Assembly (NCBI GenBank): GCA_036490955.1
Contig: DASXCX010000262.1
Location: 1 to 16,581, forward strand
Direction of reading: 5' to 3'
Source of the DNA: CAIKMD01 sp036490955
GTDB lineage: Bacteria > Pseudomonadota > Alphaproteobacteria > ATCC43930 > CGMCC-115725
DNA: 16,581 nucleotides
The notes under the pieces are model-generated. The model did no database searches. It was given only the letters and a program-made list of their open reading frames with translations, and had not been told where the DNA came from. Numbering within the stretch: the first letter of the stretch is position 1; the number at the start of each line of letters is the position of its first letter. Of the stretch, positions 8,096 to 15,877 are shown piece after piece. The position numbers and the translations under genes were made by a program.

Positions 8096-9985
8096 ATGCC
8101 AGCCGAGCATGACGGCCTGGCCGATCCCCGCCCCACCATGATCGAGAGCCGCGCGACCGCGGGATCACCGGGCACGAGATACATCGCGCAAAGATTGGGC
8201 GCCTTCGCCCGTGAATTCGCGCGCGACGTATCCCCGAGCGGGCTTGCGGGCGGCGCCCTGCTGGTCGTTCTCGGCGCGGCGAGCGAGGGAATCGGGCTGA
8301 TCCTGCTCGTCCCGCTGATCGCTTTGCTGGGCGATTCGTCGTCGAGCGTTGGTTGGGTCGGCACAGGGGTTCAGCGCCTTTTCTCGAGTCTCGGCCTCCC
8401 GCTGTCGCTGCCGGTGCTCTTACTGACGTTCGTCGCCGTGATGCTGGCGCGGACGGTACTCGTCGCGCAACGCGACATCGAGCTTGCGAGGCTGCGCGTG
8501 GCTTTTGCCGATTCGCTCCGTCGCTCCGTCTACGAAGCCGTCGCCGGCGCGCGTTGGTCATTCCTCGCGCGCCAACGCCTCTCCGATATTTTCGAGACCC
8601 TGACGTCGCACTGCGAAGGCGTCGGGGTCGCGGCCTTCTCCTTCTTGCGCCTGCCGGCGATCGGGCTTGTTGCCGCGATCCAGCTTGCCCTGGCCTTCAG
8701 CTTGTCGCCATGGCTCACGATCGCCGTGATCGCGTGGGGGGCTGTGCTGCTCGCAATCTTGCATCGGCGGATCGGGCGCCAATACGCGGAAGGTCAGCAA
8801 CTCTTCGAGGCAAGTCGCGCCTCTTTCGCCGAGATCAGCGACTTTCTCCAGGCCTTGAAGCTCGCCAAGGCCTGCGGCGCCGAGCCGCGCCACCTAGCCG
8901 CCTTCGGCGTCGCGATCGCACGGCAAAGCCGCCAAAGCGTCGCGTTCGATCGCGGCGGCGCGCGCATGCGCATGACGATGCAGATCGCGGCGGCGGTGTC
9001 CCTCGGCGCTTTCGTCTTTGCGGCCGATCGCTTCGCCCACCTCGACACCGCCAGCGTGCTGGTCATGATCGTGGTCTTCGCGCGCTTGTCGCCGCTTGTC
9101 TCCGATCTGCAGCAGGGCTGGGAATCGGTCGTGCGAAGCCTGCCGGTGTTCGACGGTATCATCGCCTTGCGCGAGCGCTGTGCCGCGGCCGCCGAGGACC
9201 ATCGCGACGCGCCGGGGCGCATGGCGGCGAAACGCGAGATCCGTTTCGCCCATGTCGGCTTCCGCCACGACAAGACGACGGGACCAAGCACGATCGAGGC
9301 GCTCGACCTTGTTATTCCAGCCGGATCGACGGTGGCGATCGTTGGGCGAACCGGCGCCGGCAAGAGCACCCTTGCCGATCTCCTGCTCGGACTCGTAACG
9401 CCGGATATCGGCACCGTGGAGATCGACGGCGCGCCGCTGACGGGCGCGATCCTTGGCCCTTGGCGGCGCAGCGTCGGCTATGTGCCGCAGGAAAATTTCC
9501 TCTTCAACGATACGATCCGCGCCAATCTGCTCTGGGCCTGCCCCGAAGCGACGCAAGCCGATATCGAGCGCGCCCTCGCGATCGCCGCGGCGGACGAATT
9601 CGTCGCCAACCTGCCCTTAGGCCTCGACACGGTGATCGGCGAGCGCGGCATTCGCATTTCGGGCGGCGAGCGTCAGCGTATCGGTCTCGCACGCGCGCTT
9701 TTGGGACGGCCAACGCTCCTGCTGCTCGATGAAGCGACCAGCGCTCTCGATTACCAAACGGAGCGCGGCGTGCAGGCAGCAATCGAGCGGCTTCACGGCA
9801 GCATGACGATCGCGATCATCGCGCATCGGCTATCGACGATCCGCGGCGCCGACCGGATTTTCGTGCTGGAGCGCGGGCGACTCGTGCAGCAGGGAAGCTG
9901 GGACGCATTGACGCGGGACCGCGGCGGACATTTCGCTGAATTGCTGGGCGAGACCGGATCGGATTTCGGATCGAACGACGGCTAG
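8096..9985 (+). CDS. ABC transporter (ATPase plus permease), lasso-peptide exporter D type
   Basis: This 629-residue half-transporter fuses a membrane domain (~residues 40-320, several hydrophobic spans) to an ABC ATPase. ATPase motifs are Walker A GRTGAGKS (417-424), Q-loop YVPQENFLF, signature SGGERQ (522-527), Walker B LLLLDEATS with D545 and E546, and switch His577 in IAHRLST. Such homodimeric exporters (McjD/LasD type) pump the mature lasso peptide out and give self-immunity. The assignment to lasso export rests on the B1, B2 and precursor genes downstream. An alternative ATG at 8138 would remove 14 residues; neither start has a clear ribosome-binding site. Its stop TAG shares the four bases CTAG with the stop of the convergent nucleotidyltransferase gene. 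It lacks the C39 peptidase domain found in bacteriocin exporters. Confidence 0.88.
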   Translation: MPAEHDGLADPRPTMIESRATAGSPGTRYIAQRLGAFAREFARDVSPSGLAGGALLVVLGAASEGIGLILLVPLIALLGDSSSSVGWVGTGVQRLFSSLGLPLSLPVLLLTFVAVMLARTVLVAQRDIELARLRVAFADSLRRSVYEAVAGARWSFLARQRLSDIFETLTSHCEGVGVAAFSFLRLPAIGLVAAIQLALAFSLSPWLTIAVIAWGAVLLAILHRRIGRQYAEGQQLFEASRASFAEISDFLQALKLAKACGAEPRHLAAFGVAIARQSRQSVAFDRGGARMRMTMQIAAAVSLGAFVFAADRFAHLDTASVLVMIVVFARLSPLVSDLQQGWESVVRSLPVFDGIIALRERCAAAAEDHRDAPGRMAAKREIRFAHVGFRHDKTTGPSTIEALDLVIPAGSTVAIVGRTGAGKSTLADLLLGLVTPDIGTVEIDGAPLTGAILGPWRRSVGYVPQENFLFNDTIRANLLWACPEATQADIERALAIAAADEFVANLPLGLDTVIGERGIRISGGERQRIGLARALLGRPTLLLLDEATSALDYQTERGVQAAIERLHGSMTIAIIAHRLSTIRGADRIFVLERGRLVQQGSWDALTRDRGGHFAELLGETGSDFGSNDG

Positions 9986-11181
9986 CGACTGAGCGCGGCG
10001 CTGAATTTGCGCGCGATCCAGGAGATCGGGCGCAGCGGCGGGTAGAGAAATGCCAGCCACGGCGGAAGCGGCAGCCGCGCCCAGTCTTCGGGACTGCAGA
10101 TCTGGTCCTGGAATTCCGCCCAGCGATAGCGCAACTCGGATTTCAGCCGGAACGCTTGCCAACTTACCCAGAGATTGAACCAGGGCGTTTCTGCTGGCTC
10201 GCCGGGGGACTGCCGCCAGTTGAGCGCTTGGTACGCGGCATCGGCGAGGCGCCTAGCGACTTTATCCCCTTTTGCTGCCGCCAGCAGCGGTTGGGGCACC
10301 GGCGCCGCCAGCAAAGAACGAGCGAGAAGCAACGCCTCGTGGAAGGGGCGCTCGAGCCTCAAGGCACGCGCCCGAGCCGCGCTGCCCTCGATCACATTCA
10401 CCGGTAAGCGCGAGAGCAGCGCGGCGACGTCGGCAAGCCATTTGAGCCGGAACCACACATGCGCGCCGCCATGGACGCAGAGATAAAGAAACAGCTCTTC
10501 GTCAGGCAGAGTCTGGAAGTCGATTCCACCGAGGCGAATCGGATTCTTGCGCCCCCACAATGCGGTCTCGTCGAGTGGGAACAGCGTGCGATTGGAAGTC
10601 AACCGCCAATGGAGTTCGAGGATCAGATCCCGGCTGTCCGAGTAGTAGCCGAACTGGCAGCGCATGTGGAGGAACGCGCTATGCTGGCTGGGTGTCAGAT
10701 CGAAATCGGGCGCGAAGCGGCGATATCCCGCAGCGGTTATTAGCCGGTCGGCTTCTTCGACATGCTGCGAATCCACCAAGAGATCGATATCGCGGCTCCA
10801 TCGCGCGGTGACCTCGCCGAAGGCGAGCGCCGCAAGAACCGGCCCCTTGATCATCATCGAGCGGATTCCGGCCTCGGCGAGGAGCCGCGTCATGCGCGCA
10901 GCTTCGGTGATCTGCCCGAGAACCCGCCGCGTGCTGCGGCTCTCCCGTTCCTCGAGCGCGCCGCAGACCGATTTGGGCACCAAGGTCGAACCGGCCTGAC
11001 GCAGATTTCGACTCGCCAGCGGCGCGATGCCGTGGCGCTCAACCCAAGCAAGGAAGCGGTCCCAATCCTGCGTTGCCGCGGCACAGCGAGCGATTTCCTG
11101 CCGCCCCGCTTCGTCGAGGGGCCAACGCGCGCAGGCGAGAACAAGCTTTAGGTCGGGTGAGAAAGCGTGGATGTCAGGCAT
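9982..11181 (-). CDS. Nucleotidyltransferase-family protein (NTP_transf_5 type) of the lasso cluster
   Basis: This is a 399-residue protein. ATG 11181 is preferred over the TTG just before it. The conserved core is IKGPVLAALAFGEVTARW then SRDIDLLVD (K112, G113, D131, D133), the KG and DxD signature of the PF14907 family within the polymerase-beta-like nucleotidyltransferases. A helical C-terminal region follows, with FLYLCVHGGAHVWFRLKWLADVAALL, also typical of the family. Members are frequent companions of lasso-peptide clusters that also encode an HprK-like kinase. Their role is probably transfer of a nucleotide or a related group to the phosphorylated peptide, but this is not settled knowledge and is inferred here. 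It faces against the rest of the plus-strand cluster and ends tail-to-tail with the exporter. Confidence 0.85.
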   Translation of the reverse strand: MPDIHAFSPDLKLVLACARWPLDEAGRQEIARCAAATQDWDRFLAWVERHGIAPLASRNLRQAGSTLVPKSVCGALEERESRSTRRVLGQITEAARMTRLLAEAGIRSMMIKGPVLAALAFGEVTARWSRDIDLLVDSQHVEEADRLITAAGYRRFAPDFDLTPSQHSAFLHMRCQFGYYSDSRDLILELHWRLTSNRTLFPLDETALWGRKNPIRLGGIDFQTLPDEELFLYLCVHGGAHVWFRLKWLADVAALLSRLPVNVIEGSAARARALRLERPFHEALLLARSLLAAPVPQPLLAAAKGDKVARRLADAAYQALNWRQSPGEPAETPWFNLWVSWQAFRLKSELRYRWAEFQDQICSPEDWARLPLPPWLAFLYPPLRPISWIARKFSAALSR

Positions 11182-11383
11182 CAAGCAATGGGAGTCAGGT
11201 TCGGGGCCGTCGCGAGCGCCATCATGCGCGCGGCGTATCGATGAGGCCAGCGCGACCCTGACGCGGCGGCCTTGCCGGCGGGTTAATCGCGACCGCGACG
11301 TTCACGGAAGATTAAGTAGATGAACCGTAATCGGGTGGCGGACCAACTCGGCGCGGTTTTCCTGTGGAAGCGAGGCACAGCCC

Positions 11384-11392
11384 TGCTACACT
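11384..11392 (+). promoter_or_regulatory. Possible extended -10 promoter for the B1 operon
   Basis: TGCTACACT matches an extended -10 (TG-N-TACACT) 53 bp before the B1 ATG at 11446. Upstream, TGTGGA at 18-bp spacing is only a weak -35. It lies in the 264-bp gap between the nucleotidyltransferase start and B1, in which no convincing small gene was found. The call is tentative. Confidence 0.25.
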
Positions 11393-11445
11393 CCCGGCAA
11401 CATCGCGCCGCAGGTGCGGTTTCTTTAAAATATGGGGCAATTTGC

Positions 11446-11733
11446 ATGTCCGTGCCTTTGACAATGACCTCGCTCGTCCAATGGGACAAGGACCAGATCG
11501 CCGCGGCGGTTGATCGCGAGGTCGTCATCCTGAGTGTGGAGCGCGGTTGTTATTACGGTCTCGACGAGATCGGAAGTGAAATTTGGGAGAAACTGGCGAG
11601 CCCGTCGCGTATCGACGCGATCTGCGCCACGCTTGCCGACAAATACGATGCGGACCGTCCGACCATCGAACGCGACGTGCTCGCGCTGCTCGAGCAACTG
11701 GCCGCCGAAGGGCTGATCTCCGTCGTCGCTTAG
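11446..11733 (+). CDS. Lasso-peptide B1 protein, PqqD-like leader-recognition (RRE) domain
   Basis: This is a 95-residue PqqD-fold protein. ATG 11446 gives the usual B1 length; the longer in-frame extension to 11320 is unlike the family. The PqqD pattern is clear: REVVILSVERGCYYGLDEIG (24-43) then SEIWEKL, with helical C-terminal LADKYDADRPTIERDVLALL and EGLIS. In lasso pathways the stand-alone RRE protein binds the precursor leader, using the YxxP-type motif, and delivers it to the B2 protease. A W20-x-x-P23-x-L25 motif is present in the precursor at 15878-16039. A GGGG stretch lies about ten bases upstream of the start. It is the first gene of the five-gene plus-strand run B1, OGT, dioxygenase, B2, kinase. 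Confidence 0.88.
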   Translation: MSVPLTMTSLVQWDKDQIAAAVDREVVILSVERGCYYGLDEIGSEIWEKLASPSRIDAICATLADKYDADRPTIERDVLALLEQLAAEGLISVVA

Positions 11734-11775
11734 CCGCGGCCGTGGGGGCCACCTCAAGCTGTCGGTGTTAGCGCC

Positions 11776-13632
11776 GTGTCCGATCCCGGCGCCTACTCGC
11801 CCTCGCAGGCGGATCGTGTCAACGAAGCACGGCGCGCCGAACCGAAAAGTGCGAGCGAGCATTTCGCTTTGGCCAATCTGCTTCGCGATCAAGGAGCCAT
11901 CGATGCCGCGATGGCGGAATACCGCCGCACGCTCGTGGGCGATCCCGATCATGTCGCGGCCTTGAACAATCTCGCCAACCTGCTGAGCGGGCAAGGCAAG
12001 CTCGAGGAAGCCTTGCAACATTACCGGCGCGCCGTGCAGCTGCGGCCCGGCAGCGCCGAGATCCACTACAATTTCGGCAACGCGCTGATGCGGCGCGGCC
12101 GTCTCGACGAGGCCGCAATCCATTACATCAGGGCGGCGAGCCTCAAGCCCGATCTCGCGGACGCGCACTATTCGCTCGCCAATGTATTCGCGCGTCACGG
12201 GCATCTCGAGAACGCTATCGCCGCGTGCCGGCAAGCGGTGGCGATTCGCCCCGATTTTCCCGAGGCCTTTGCCCAGCTCGCGATGCTCAAAATGCAGACT
12301 TGCGACTGGCAGGATGCGCAGGCAACCGCCGAGCGCATGCTCGTCTTGACGAGGCAATCTCCGGGCAGCATCCCGCCTGCCGACCTTTTGTGTTTCGACG
12401 TCAGCGCGAGCGACCAGCTCTATGCGGCGCGCGCTTGGGCGAAGAAGCTGGAAGAACGGAGCGCGGCCCGATATCGCCACGAACCGCGAACCCGATCCGG
12501 AAAACTTCGTCTCGGCTACCTCTCGGCCGACCTCTATATGCATCCGCTGGCGCACCTCGTGGTCGACATGTTCGAGCATCACGACCGCGCCGCTTTCGAG
12601 GTGACCGCTTATTCCTTCGGCCGAGACGATGGCAGCGCCATGCGCCGGCGTCTCGAAGCCGCGTTCGACCGCTTCGTCGATATTCGTGACATTGATGACG
12701 ACCAGGTGACGAAAAAGATCTACGCCGACGGGATCGATGTCATGGTCGATTTGACCGGCTATGCCGAATCGGCGCGAACCGGGATTCTCGTTCCACGGCC
12801 GGCCCCGGTTCAGGTGAACGGTATTGGCTACACCGGCACCATGGGCGCCGATTTCATCGACTACATCGTTGCCGATGCGTTCGTCACGCCGATGGATCAG
12901 CAGGCTTTCTTCACGGAGCGGCTGGTCCATCTGCCGCATTGCTATCAGCCGAGCGATGGCAAGCGAGAGACCGCGGCGCAAATTCGGACGCGCGCCGAAT
13001 GCGGCTTGCCTGACAACGGCTTTGTGTTCTGCTGCTTCAACAATCGCTACAAATTCACGCCGCGATTCTTCGATGTGTGGATGCGCTTGCTGAGCGCCGT
13101 ACCGAAAAGCGTCCTGTGGCTTCTCGAAACACGGGATTCAGTCAAAGACAATCTGCGCCGCGAAGCGGAGCGGCGCGGTGTCGCATCGGAACGGCTGGTG
13201 TTCGCGCCGCCGGTTCCGCTCGCGGAATTCCTGGCATCGATGCACCTTGCCGATTTGTTCCTCGATACGTTGCCCTATAACGCGCACACCACCGCCAACG
13301 ACGCACTCTGGGCGGGGCTGCCGGTGCTGACCTGTCCCGGTTCGACATTCGCGGGCCGCGTTGCCGGCAGTCTTTTGCAGGCGATCGGCTTGCCGGACTT
13401 GATCGCGCCGACGCTCGAGGAGTACGAGCGGCTCGCTCTGCGCCTGGCTCGGGAGCCTGCTCTGCTCGCCGGAATCCGGCAAAAATTGGCGCGGAACAAC
13501 GCCCTGGAGCCGCTCTTCGATATCGCAGCCTATACGCGCGCGATCGAAGCCGCCTACCGACAAATGTGGGAGAGATGGTGCAGGGGCATTGCGCCCGAGC
13601 CTTTCGCGGTCGAAGCCGCGTCGCGACGCTAG
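11776..13632 (+). CDS. TPR-domain O-GlcNAc-transferase-like (SPINDLY-type, GT41) glycosyltransferase
   Basis: This 618-residue protein starts at GTG 11776, 42 bp after B1. Residues ~27-195 form four to five TPR units; examples are VAALNNLANLLSGQGKLEEA and AEIHYNFGNALMRRGRLDEA. The C-terminal GT41 domain begins at KLRLGYLSADLYMHP (243-257). His256 and His260 fall at the catalytic-His region of OGT, FNNRYKFTP places K426 at the UDP-contacting lysine, and HTTANDALWAGLPVLT (504-519) matches the donor-binding loop. These enzymes transfer a sugar from a nucleotide sugar to Ser/Thr hydroxyls of proteins. Its position between lasso genes B1 and B2 suggests it may glycosylate the lasso precursor or product, with the TPR superhelix perhaps binding the peptide. 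That is inference; many alphaproteobacteria carry OGT-like enzymes with other targets. Confidence 0.9.
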   Translation: MSDPGAYSPSQADRVNEARRAEPKSASEHFALANLLRDQGAIDAAMAEYRRTLVGDPDHVAALNNLANLLSGQGKLEEALQHYRRAVQLRPGSAEIHYNFGNALMRRGRLDEAAIHYIRAASLKPDLADAHYSLANVFARHGHLENAIAACRQAVAIRPDFPEAFAQLAMLKMQTCDWQDAQATAERMLVLTRQSPGSIPPADLLCFDVSASDQLYAARAWAKKLEERSAARYRHEPRTRSGKLRLGYLSADLYMHPLAHLVVDMFEHHDRAAFEVTAYSFGRDDGSAMRRRLEAAFDRFVDIRDIDDDQVTKKIYADGIDVMVDLTGYAESARTGILVPRPAPVQVNGIGYTGTMGADFIDYIVADAFVTPMDQQAFFTERLVHLPHCYQPSDGKRETAAQIRTRAECGLPDNGFVFCCFNNRYKFTPRFFDVWMRLLSAVPKSVLWLLETRDSVKDNLRREAERRGVASERLVFAPPVPLAEFLASMHLADLFLDTLPYNAHTTANDALWAGLPVLTCPGSTFAGRVAGSLLQAIGLPDLIAPTLEEYERLALRLAREPALLAGIRQKLARNNALEPLFDIAAYTRAIEAAYRQMWERWCRGIAPEPFAVEAASRR

Positions 13633-13636
13633 AGCG

Positions 13637-14302
13637 ATGGAACCCGAGCGATCGACCACGTTGATTTCGGCCGGCGGCACAAAGCGGTGCCCGCATCTTG
13701 TGGCAAGAGATCTGCTGGGTCCGGAGAAGGTGGAACGGCTCCTCGACTATGTCGCGCAGATACGCGACGAATTCCAAGCCGCCGCAGTTTATCGCTCCGG
13801 TCGTCCCGCCGGCGTCGCCGATCGTACCTCGCGCCATTGCCTGCGGCGTCCGACCATCGGTCCGTTCGAAGAAACGTTGAAACCGCTCGTCGACGCGCTT
13901 CTGCCGAGCGCTCTTCGGTTACTCGGGCTGTTCGAGCCCACCGCCGTGGCACGGGAATTCGAATTCTGCGCCTATGGCGATGGCGGACTGTTCGCCGAGC
14001 ACCACGATATTCTGCCGCGCGGGCGGCCACGGATAGTCTCTTGCGTCTATTACTTCTTCCGCGAGCCGGTGCGCTTCGCAGGCGGGGAGTTGCGCCTTTA
14101 CGCCTGGCCGCAATTCGCGGCCAGTGCCGAAAGCGCGTGGATCGATATTGCGCCGGTCTGCGACAGCCTCGTCATTTTCCCCAGCGCTTTGAGGCATGAG
14201 GTGCGGCCTGTTCGTTGCCCGTCGAACGATTGGCGCGATCAGCGTTTCACGATCAATGCCTGGGCCTACCGACCCGATACGGCAATGGGCGAAGAAGCTT
14301 AA
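13637..14302 (+). CDS. 2-oxoglutarate/Fe(II)-dependent dioxygenase, prolyl-4-hydroxylase-like
   Basis: This 221-residue double-stranded beta-helix oxygenase shows the facial triad H122-x-D124 (in FAEHHDILP) and H187 (in SALRHEV), with R203 in RFTINAW as the 2-oxoglutarate-binding Arg. The segments EFEFCAYGDGGLF, VSCVYYFFRE and FAGGELRLY match the 2OG-FeII_Oxy_3 / P4Hc family. ATG 13637 lies four bases after the OGT stop; a start at 13589 would overlap that gene by 44 bp and adds only basic residues, so it is less likely. Within the lasso operon the likely job is hydroxylation of a residue in the peptide. The core offers Pro9, Pro10, Asn and Asp side chains. Substrate and site are inference. 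Confidence 0.85.
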   Translation: MEPERSTTLISAGGTKRCPHLVARDLLGPEKVERLLDYVAQIRDEFQAAAVYRSGRPAGVADRTSRHCLRRPTIGPFEETLKPLVDALLPSALRLLGLFEPTAVAREFEFCAYGDGGLFAEHHDILPRGRPRIVSCVYYFFREPVRFAGGELRLYAWPQFAASAESAWIDIAPVCDSLVIFPSALRHEVRPVRCPSNDWRDQRFTINAWAYRPDTAMGEEA

Positions 14303-14391
14303 AGCTTTGTTGCCATTTTCGGTGCAAGGTTCAAAACGTTGCCCGGGCGCGACGCCTTTGTTAGCTTTTTCGGTCGCTGCGGCCAGGCAGA

Positions 14392-14859
14392 ATGCTCATA
14401 GGGATTATGCGGCTCGTCGCCAGATATTTTAGCTTTTCCCACCGCGACAGACGCGCGCTCTATGAGGCTGGCTTCTGTCTTGTCTGGGCGCGCCTATTGC
14501 TCCTGTTCCCGTTTCGCCGCATTGCGCCCTTCCTCGGCCGCGCCGAGCCCGTGAACGCGGCACGGCCGGTCGCGGCGCTCAGCGACGAGCAGCGGCGCGA
14601 AGCAGTCGCCGTGCGCCGCGCGCTCTTGCGCATCTCGCGCCATTTGCCGTGGCATTCCTCTTGCCTCGTTTGCGCGATTGCCGGGCGCATCATGCTGCGA
14701 CGGCGTCGGATGCCCTCGCTCTTGCAGCTTGGCGCACGCATCGACTCGCCGGTCGCGCTGGCCGCGCACGCCTGGCTGCGCTCGGGCGATGTCGATGTGA
14801 CGGGCGCCGACGTCGCTTCGCAATATTCGCCGATCGTGGCGTTCGAAGCCCAGGGCTGA
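14392..14859 (+). CDS. Lasso-peptide B2 protein, transglutaminase-like leader peptidase
   Basis: This 155-residue cysteine protease of the Transglut_core3 (PF13471) type cleaves the leader from the lasso precursor in partnership with B1. The catalytic pattern is Cys91 in WHSSCLVCAIAGRIMLRRRR, His126 in AAHAWLRSGD, and Asp133 or Asp135 just after. The N-terminal helical part (FSFSHRDRRALYEAGFCLVW) resembles other stand-alone B2 proteins, and the overall length fits. Two starts are close: ATG 14392, and ATG 14407 (MRLVARYF) with AGGGA five bases upstream. The 89-bp gap from the dioxygenase holds nothing else recognised. The natural substrate would be the precursor at 15878-16039, cut between Ala34 and Gly35. 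Confidence 0.88.
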   Translation: MLIGIMRLVARYFSFSHRDRRALYEAGFCLVWARLLLLFPFRRIAPFLGRAEPVNAARPVAALSDEQRREAVAVRRALLRISRHLPWHSSCLVCAIAGRIMLRRRRMPSLLQLGARIDSPVALAAHAWLRSGDVDVTGADVASQYSPIVAFEAQG

Positions 14860-14902
14860 TGGCAGCGCTAACGGCCATGGTTTTAGCGTGTCTTCCGGTG
14901 TC

Positions 14903-15808
14903 ATGAGCGATCGTATCATCTGCGGATGGCGCGTCCGCTCGGATTTACCGCTGCCCGAAACGGCGCCGTGGACCGGCCCCGATCGCGCCGTCGATATCGA
15001 GATTCGCGCGGCGGCCATACCCGCTCATATCGGCGAGCGGAACGCGGAGCTCCCTTACCTGGAGATCGCGTCTGACGGCAGGCTGTTGATCGATGCCGGC
15101 CCCGTCGCCCGCTTTCTCGTCACGCCCAACAGGATCATCGTCGATACGCCGCTCGACCCGGACGCGCCGGATTGGCGCGCTTGCCTGTTGGGACCGGTGC
15201 TCGCGATCGTTTGCTATTTGCGCGGCACCTTACCCTTGCACGCGAGCGCGCTGCGGATGGGTGACCGGGCATTTGCGATTGCCGGAAGATCGGGCGCGGG
15301 GAAATCGACGCTTGCCGCCGCTCTTGCGCGGCGCGGCTACGTTTTCGTCACGGATGACATTTGCGCCTGCACCGGATTTCCGCGCCAACCCCTGGTGCAG
15401 CCCAGCTATCCCGCGATCAAGCTAACCGCAGCGAGCCTTGACGCGCTTGGCATCGACGGACGCGGCTTAAGCCCCATCGGCCCGGATTTTGAAAAAGTGC
15501 AATTGCCGCAGCCCGCGGGTTACGACCCTTCGCCGCTACCGCTCGATGCGGTCTACCTGATCGAGGACGCCGAAGATGACTCGGAGGACCGGATTATTCA
15601 CACCGATGGCGTCGAAGGCTTTCAACGCGTGACGGCGGAAATCTATCGTCCGCCGATCGGACGGCTACTTTTGGCGAAGCCGCGCTTCTTCGCCATGGCA
15701 ACGCAACTCGCGACAGGCGTGTCGATTCGCCGGCTGGTTCGGCGACGCGACCTCCGTCAATTGGCTGCGCTGGTCGAGGCGATCGAAAGCGATCTAATCC
15801 GCGCCTGA
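14903..15808 (+). CDS. HprK-like kinase, lasso-peptide (paeninodin-type) serine kinase
   Basis: This 301-residue protein from ATG 14903 has an alternative GTG at 14888. The N-terminal ~100 residues are variable. The kinase core has LPLHASAL (His113), Walker A GRSGAGKS (128-135) and VFVTDDICA with D151/D152, the pattern of HPr-kinase homologues found in RiPP clusters. True HprK is about the same size but is a phosphocarrier kinase/phosphorylase next to PTS genes, which are absent here. In the paeninodin pathway a homologue (PadeK) phosphorylates the C-terminal Ser of the lasso precursor. The precursor here, encoded just downstream on the other strand, also ends in Ser, so the same reaction is predicted. 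It is the last gene of the plus-strand run. Confidence 0.88.
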   Translation: MSDRIICGWRVRSDLPLPETAPWTGPDRAVDIEIRAAAIPAHIGERNAELPYLEIASDGRLLIDAGPVARFLVTPNRIIVDTPLDPDAPDWRACLLGPVLAIVCYLRGTLPLHASALRMGDRAFAIAGRSGAGKSTLAAALARRGYVFVTDDICACTGFPRQPLVQPSYPAIKLTAASLDALGIDGRGLSPIGPDFEKVQLPQPAGYDPSPLPLDAVYLIEDAEDDSEDRIIHTDGVEGFQRVTAEIYRPPIGRLLLAKPRFFAMATQLATGVSIRRLVRRRDLRQLAALVEAIESDLIRA

Positions 15809-15821
15809 AACATAAAATAAG

Positions 15822-15845
15822 AAACGCCCTCGACCGAGGGCGTTT
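15822..15845. terminator. Bidirectional intrinsic terminator between kinase and precursor
   Basis: AAACGCCCTC-GACC-GAGGGCGTTT is a perfect 10-bp stem with a tetraloop, lying between two convergent genes. On the minus strand the stem is followed by CTTATTTTATG, a good U-rich tail, so it should end the short lasso-precursor mRNA efficiently. On the plus strand the T-run is only the three bases within the stem, so termination of the B1-to-kinase transcript is probably weaker. Confidence 0.85.
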
Positions 15846-15877
15846 GCCAAAAACTTCGCCCGTGCCGCGACGCGAGA

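Noticed and set aside
11446..11733. PqqD of pyrroloquinoline quinone biosynthesis
   Set aside because: No pqqA, B, C or E genes are present, and B2, the exporter and a lasso precursor are adjacent.
11425..12981. 518-residue minus-strand ORF opposite B1 and the OGT-like gene
   Set aside because: It is long, but it spans two well-supported genes on the plus strand, shows no domain, and has the composition of an antisense shadow.
14903..15808. True HPr kinase/phosphorylase of a PTS system
   Set aside because: There are no HPr, EI or EII genes nearby and the context is a lasso cluster, so the RiPP-associated HprK-like kinase is the better reading.
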